Shown here: positions 33,328 through 36,309 of the stretch, piece by piece | How the letters are laid out: every line of letters starts with the position of its first letter | How positions within the stretch are numbered: the stretch's first letter is position 1 | Source: an uncultured Alkaliphilus sp. | Lineage (GTDB): Bacteria > Bacillota > Clostridia > Peptostreptococcales > Natronincolaceae | Assembly: GCA_938074565.1 (NCBI GenBank) | Contig: CALJEQ010000010.1 | Span: forward strand, 1 to 36,309 | Reading direction: 5' to 3' | Length of the DNA: 36,309 nucleotides | The notes under the pieces: model-generated | Seen by the model: the letters and a program-made list of their open reading frames with translations, nothing else | Told to the model about the DNA's origin: nothing | The model's database searches: none | Translations under genes and position numbers: made by a program

Positions 33328-33808
33328 ATGTCAATTCCCAAAGGGAATTATAAATCATTTTGACGTTAGAAAAAAATACACAAGTATTTGTTTTTTATAA
33401 TGTTTCAATTCCCAAAGGGAATTATAAATCATTTTAACGAAACACAGATGATAAATCGAAACTGGAAGGAGGGGGCTAAGTTTCAATTCCCAAAGGGAAT
33501 TATAAATCATTTTAACCTCGGTCTTGAGCCAATAAGAAGTATTGAATCCAACGTTTCAATTCCCAAAGGGAATTATAAATCATTTTAACATTACCACCAT
33601 TCACAGGTGTCTTTGAGGAAATTCTTGATTTGTTTCAATTCCCAAAGGGAATTATAAATCATTTTAACGATGAAACTTTAGGTTGTTATATTGAAGGACA
33701 CTATGATTTGTTTCAATTCCCAAAGGGAATTATAAATCATTTTAACTATGCATGGGGTTTGGAGGTACACTACCACAATACGTCGTTTCAATTCCCAAAG
33801 GGAATTAT
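33328..33808 (-). CRISPR. CRISPR array, seven 37-nt repeats visible, last one cut by an IS
   Basis: Repeats start at 33328 (degenerate), 33402, 33480, 33553, 33632, 33710 and 33785 (only the first 24 nt, to 33808). Each begins GTTTCAATTCCC on the plus strand, has a CCCAAAGGG palindrome and ends CATTTTAAC. Spacers are 37, 41, 36, 42, 41 and 38 nt, all different. Read on the minus strand the repeat ends ATTGAAAC, the usual type I/III crRNA 5' handle, so transcription is inferred to be minus. The degenerate repeat at the left end is then leader-distal, and the leader lies to the right, beyond the IS. No cas gene is present in the window; no spacer matches anything I noticed here. Confidence 0.95.
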
Positions 33809-33863
33809 GTATTTGTCAATTGAAAATTCCTCTATTTTTTAATTAAAAATTCCCCTAGAGGAG
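33808..33863 (+). repeat. IS21 left terminal repeat region
   Basis: Starts TGTATTTG and ends at CCCCTAGAGGAG. It aligns imperfectly with the complement of the right end (36253-36309), sharing TGT, AAAATT and the CTAGAGGA block at matching distances. Confidence 0.75.
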
Positions 33864-33871
33864 TAAAAAAA

Positions 33872-34630
33872 TTATTGCTCTGAAAGCCAGCGTTTTGTCT
33901 CTTTTAATCTGTACGAATTCCCATTCATATTTACTATGTAAGATTTATGAGTCAGTCGATCTATCATGGCTGCAGTCATAACTGGATCTTTAAATATTTC
34001 GTCCCATCTTTCAAATGATAGGTTTGTAGTTATTATGGTCGATTTTCTACCTGCCCTTAAGGAAAGATATGTAAATAGTAGTTCGGATGCCTCCTTATCA
34101 AAGGAGATATACCCTAGCTCATCTGCTATTATTAAGTCATATTTCTCAAACCTATTCTCAAAAGCCCGGAGGGTCTTATTTGATCTACATTCCTTCAGTT
34201 CATTTACTAATAGAGGAATAGTTGTAAATAGTACTGTATAACCTGCTGTACAAGCCTTGATACCTAACCCTATAGCCATATGGGACTTACCCGTTCCAGG
34301 GTTGCCTGCGAGAATAATATTTTGTCCCGTCTCTATAAAATTAAGAGATGAGAACACCTTAATTTTACTTTTTGCATCCTGGGGCAAGTCCTCTATTATT
34401 AAATCTTCAATGTACTTTTTATACGGAAATCTTGCATTTCTAATTCTATTCTTTACACCATTATCTTTTCTAAGATCATACTCCTTTTCTAAAAGATCAG
34501 CTAAAAAATCTTCATAGCTTTTACTTTGACTATTTGCCTCTGTTATATCATCCCGAAAGCATTTAGATGTATAAGGTAACTTAAGCTCCTTTGCTAAATG
34601 TAGTATTTTTTCTCCTGCTTCTTTATTCAT
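33872..34630 (-). CDS. istB: IS21-family helper ATPase IstB
   Basis: 252 residues. A AAA+ ATPase that assembles on DNA and stimulates the IstA transposase. Walker A is GNPGTGKSH (109-117), Walker B is LIIADELG (about 175-182), and TTNLSFERWDEIF with DRLTHKS follows, as in IstB and DnaC-type proteins. Its ATG at 34630 overlaps the istA stop by four bases (ATGA), typical translational coupling in IS21. Intact. Length is normal. Confidence 0.95.
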   Translation of the reverse strand: MNKEAGEKILHLAKELKLPYTSKCFRDDITEANSQSKSYEDFLADLLEKEYDLRKDNGVKNRIRNARFPYKKYIEDLIIEDLPQDAKSKIKVFSSLNFIETGQNIILAGNPGTGKSHMAIGLGIKACTAGYTVLFTTIPLLVNELKECRSNKTLRAFENRFEKYDLIIADELGYISFDKEASELLFTYLSLRAGRKSTIITTNLSFERWDEIFKDPVMTAAMIDRLTHKSYIVNMNGNSYRLKETKRWLSEQ

Positions 34631-36201
34631 ATTATTTTAGCCTCCTTATGAAAGGCTACAGTTGAATTGTTTAAAAGATTGCCATAAAGATTTAAGATTA
34701 ATTTAGACTGTTCCTCAATCTCAGTAGTCCTTTCTTTGTTTTTGGTCCATTCTTTGTCTTCTTGATGTCTATTAGAAAGCATCTTAATCTTCTCTGTATT
34801 AATACCATTTGGATTAAGCTTTTCCAGCTCCTTAATAATATTTTCAATTTTTTCTAACCCATTTTCGCCAATTAATTCAAGAAGCTCTATGAAATCCTTT
34901 GGATTTTCTGTATAATATTTATTGTATATTGTGTGAAGCTTGGGATTCATTTGTTGCATTGCAGTGCTAGAATGAAGAGACCCTGGCTTCTTTTTTATGG
35001 TTTTTAGGTAATGCTCTATTTTTATATTCCACGCATGTACTCCATAGCTTTTGTTATGCTCTGTAACTAATTTGTTATTATGGTAAATTAATATTTTTTC
35101 AGGATATATCTTTACAAATACAAATCTACCTACTAAACAATCTGGTACAGAATATTTGTTTTCATCGACACTTATTACAGCATACTTACTAACTCTAAGT
35201 TCCATAGTCCTAGCTATATCATAACTTGGCATAAGAGGTATTAGATAGGGGAATTCCTCTAGCATAATGTCCTTTGGACATTTACCATTACCATAATCAG
35301 TAATCCTAGCATTAAGCTTTTTTAACTCATCTGACAAATAAGTATTAGCCTCTTCAATGCTTTCGAAAGTATCTCTCTTGCTAAAGGCTTTTCTTCTTAT
35401 GTATTCAATACTTCTCTCAACATGTCCCTTCTCATTTCCTTTGCAAACATTACAAAAACGATGCTTGAAGCCATAATACATAGAGAGCTTTAGTAAATCA
35501 TCAGTTGGTTGCTTCTCATTTTTAGTAACAAATCTTTTAACAGCTACCTTCATATTGTCATATACAACGGTTTGATAAACTCCACCAATTTCATTAAAAA
35601 ATTTCACATGAGCATCTAAGAAGTTCTCCATTTTTTGACTGGGGTATAGATTGGCAAAGCGATAATTTCCCTTAGCACTAGTAAATGCTGCCATTTGATA
35701 TGTTTTTTGCCTTCCTGCTATTATTAAATTTACATAACCCCAATCAAACTCACAAATTTCCCCAAATTGGTATTCTTGTCTTACATAAGCTTCCTTAGAA
35801 GAATTTAGAGTTTCTCTAATGTAGTTACAAACTGTGGGATAGCTTATCTCGAAACCTTCTTCAATTAAACATTCATAAATATCAATTTTTTTCTTTTGCT
35901 GCTTACTTCTACCTGTTGCCTTTTTAATCTCATTTTCATTAAGGAAAGAATGAATTCTTTCAATCATTTGATCGGATAGCTTTCTTCTAATTCTATTACT
36001 ACTATCATATTTAGGAGCTGCTATTATATCTGCAATGAGCTCTTTATCAGGATTGCTAGTTTCCAGAAGCTGACGCTTCTTAGAATCATAATCTCTTATA
36101 TATTTACGAATAGTTTTTCTATCAATCCCAGTCTCTCTGTGTATTTGCCACTGAGATTTACCTTCCCTAAAATGAGATAAAATTATTTCTTGCTTCTCCA
36201 T
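34627..36201 (-). CDS. istA: IS21-family transposase IstA
   Basis: About 524 residues. The N-terminal helix-turn-helix (QWQIHRETGIDRKTIRKYI) is followed by a second helical domain and a DDE integrase core with Asp in CEFDWGYV, Asp in VVYDNMK and Glu in KGHVERS. A C-terminal Mu-transposase-like beta domain (YSVPDCLVGRFVFVKIYPEKILIYHNNKLV) is present. The frame opens with an ATG at 36213 directly against AAGGGG; the ATG at 36201 has better spacing, and I prefer it. It is intact and overlaps istB by four bases. The element may still be active. Confidence 0.93.
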   Translation of the reverse strand: MEKQEIILSHFREGKSQWQIHRETGIDRKTIRKYIRDYDSKKRQLLETSNPDKELIADIIAAPKYDSSNRIRRKLSDQMIERIHSFLNENEIKKATGRSKQQKKKIDIYECLIEEGFEISYPTVCNYIRETLNSSKEAYVRQEYQFGEICEFDWGYVNLIIAGRQKTYQMAAFTSAKGNYRFANLYPSQKMENFLDAHVKFFNEIGGVYQTVVYDNMKVAVKRFVTKNEKQPTDDLLKLSMYYGFKHRFCNVCKGNEKGHVERSIEYIRRKAFSKRDTFESIEEANTYLSDELKKLNARITDYGNGKCPKDIMLEEFPYLIPLMPSYDIARTMELRVSKYAVISVDENKYSVPDCLVGRFVFVKIYPEKILIYHNNKLVTEHNKSYGVHAWNIKIEHYLKTIKKKPGSLHSSTAMQQMNPKLHTIYNKYYTENPKDFIELLELIGENGLEKIENIIKELEKLNPNGINTEKIKMLSNRHQEDKEWTKNKERTTEIEEQSKLILNLYGNLLNNSTVAFHKEAKII

Positions 36202-36223
36202 TAAACTTATCATCCCCTTAGCC

Positions 36224-36241
36224 CCCTATGATGTCATAGGG
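36224..36241 (-). promoter_or_regulatory. Palindromic hairpin upstream of istA
   Basis: CCCTATGA-TG-TCATAGGG is a perfect 8-bp inverted repeat with a 2-nt spacer in the istA leader. It could limit translation of read-through transcripts or bind IstA. The role is inferred from position only. Confidence 0.5.
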
Positions 36242-36252
36242 TTATTATATAT

Positions 36253-36309
36253 TTCCTCTAGAGGATTTTTCAACTATTTCAATGGGGTAATTTTAGATTA
36301 TCATAAACA
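36253..36309 (-). repeat. IS21 right terminal repeat region
   Basis: On the minus strand it starts TGTTTATGATAATC and runs to CCTCTAGAGGAA, the counterpart of the left end at 33808-33863. Its outer CA is the last dinucleotide of the window. Confidence 0.7.

Larger units (their letters stand above)
33808..36309 (-). mobile_element. IS21-family insertion sequence inside a CRISPR repeat
   Basis: About 2.5 kb with istA and istB on the minus strand. The left end reads TGTATTTGTCAATTG and the right end, on the other strand, TGTTTATGATAATC. Both then share AAAATT and a CCTCTAGAGG-type block about 45-55 nt in, so the ends are imperfect inverted repeats with TG...CA termini, as in IS21. The left end interrupts CRISPR repeat seven after 24 nt. 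The right end coincides with the window's last base, so the far side of the target site is not visible. Confidence 0.88.

Noticed and set aside
33388..33842. Open frames with repeated FQFPKGIINHFN units across the CRISPR region
   Set aside because: They are translations of the CRISPR repeats; 37-nt repeats with spacers of varied length give the pattern by chance and there is no ribosome binding site.
1..36309. tRNA, rRNA or cas genes
   Set aside because: None could be recognised anywhere in the window on either strand.

Overview
The window looks like chromosomal DNA of an AT-rich, low-GC, anaerobic, endospore-forming Firmicute, most likely a member of the Clostridia. The evidence is the sporulation genes (spoIIAA-spoIIAB-sigF, two spoVA clusters, yunB), pyruvate formate-lyase with its activase, S-layer (SLH) proteins, strong AGGAGG-type ribosome binding sites and repeated use of TTG as a start codon. 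I cannot name the genus from this sequence alone.

Layout. Positions 1-135 are the 5' end of a group II intron (minus strand) that starts right after the T-run of a rho-independent terminator. Positions 163-5370 hold small housekeeping genes: a CoA-binding protein, a YigZ/IMPACT protein, a degenerate Nudix protein, a DUF3189 protein, a HEAT-repeat protein with hflX, and a small HTH protein. yunB and a class A penicillin-binding protein (PBP1A type) follow. Positions 9373-14975 form the minus-strand sporulation block in the classic order spoIIAA-spoIIAB-sigF, then spoVAA-AB-AC-AD-AEb-AEa. It includes two small genes: a 49-residue one-helix membrane protein ahead of spoVAA and a 51-residue hydrophilic protein between spoVAB and spoVAC. 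Divergent from it is pflB-pflA, followed by a YvlD-like membrane protein, a MogA/MoaB-type gene and a cell-wall amidase. Positions 20420-23757 hold a second, shorter spoVA set (spoVAC-AD-AE plus a DUF1657 gene) facing a DUF1657-DUF421 pair. That gene content resembles the spoVA2mob heat-resistance operon of some Bacillus spores.

The right third is accessory DNA. A 48-residue Cys-rich protein is followed by a minus-strand surface block: an SLH protein, a 1748-residue secreted protein with a split von Willebrand A-like core, and an exported LCAT-like lipase. A CRISPR array (six intervals, 37-nt repeats) comes next. An IS21-family element (istA/istB, ends TG...CA) has inserted inside one of its repeats, and the window ends at the outer end of that element. 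No cas genes are in the window.

How it works together: SigF and its partner-switching regulators control early forespore transcription. The spoVA products form the inner-membrane channel for dipicolinic acid, and the second set with the DUF421/DUF1657 proteins may change spore resistance or germination. YunB and perhaps the amidase also belong to spore or mother-cell biology. PflB/PflA supply acetyl-CoA and formate under anaerobiosis. All functional statements rest on sequence reading and family knowledge; no database search was run.
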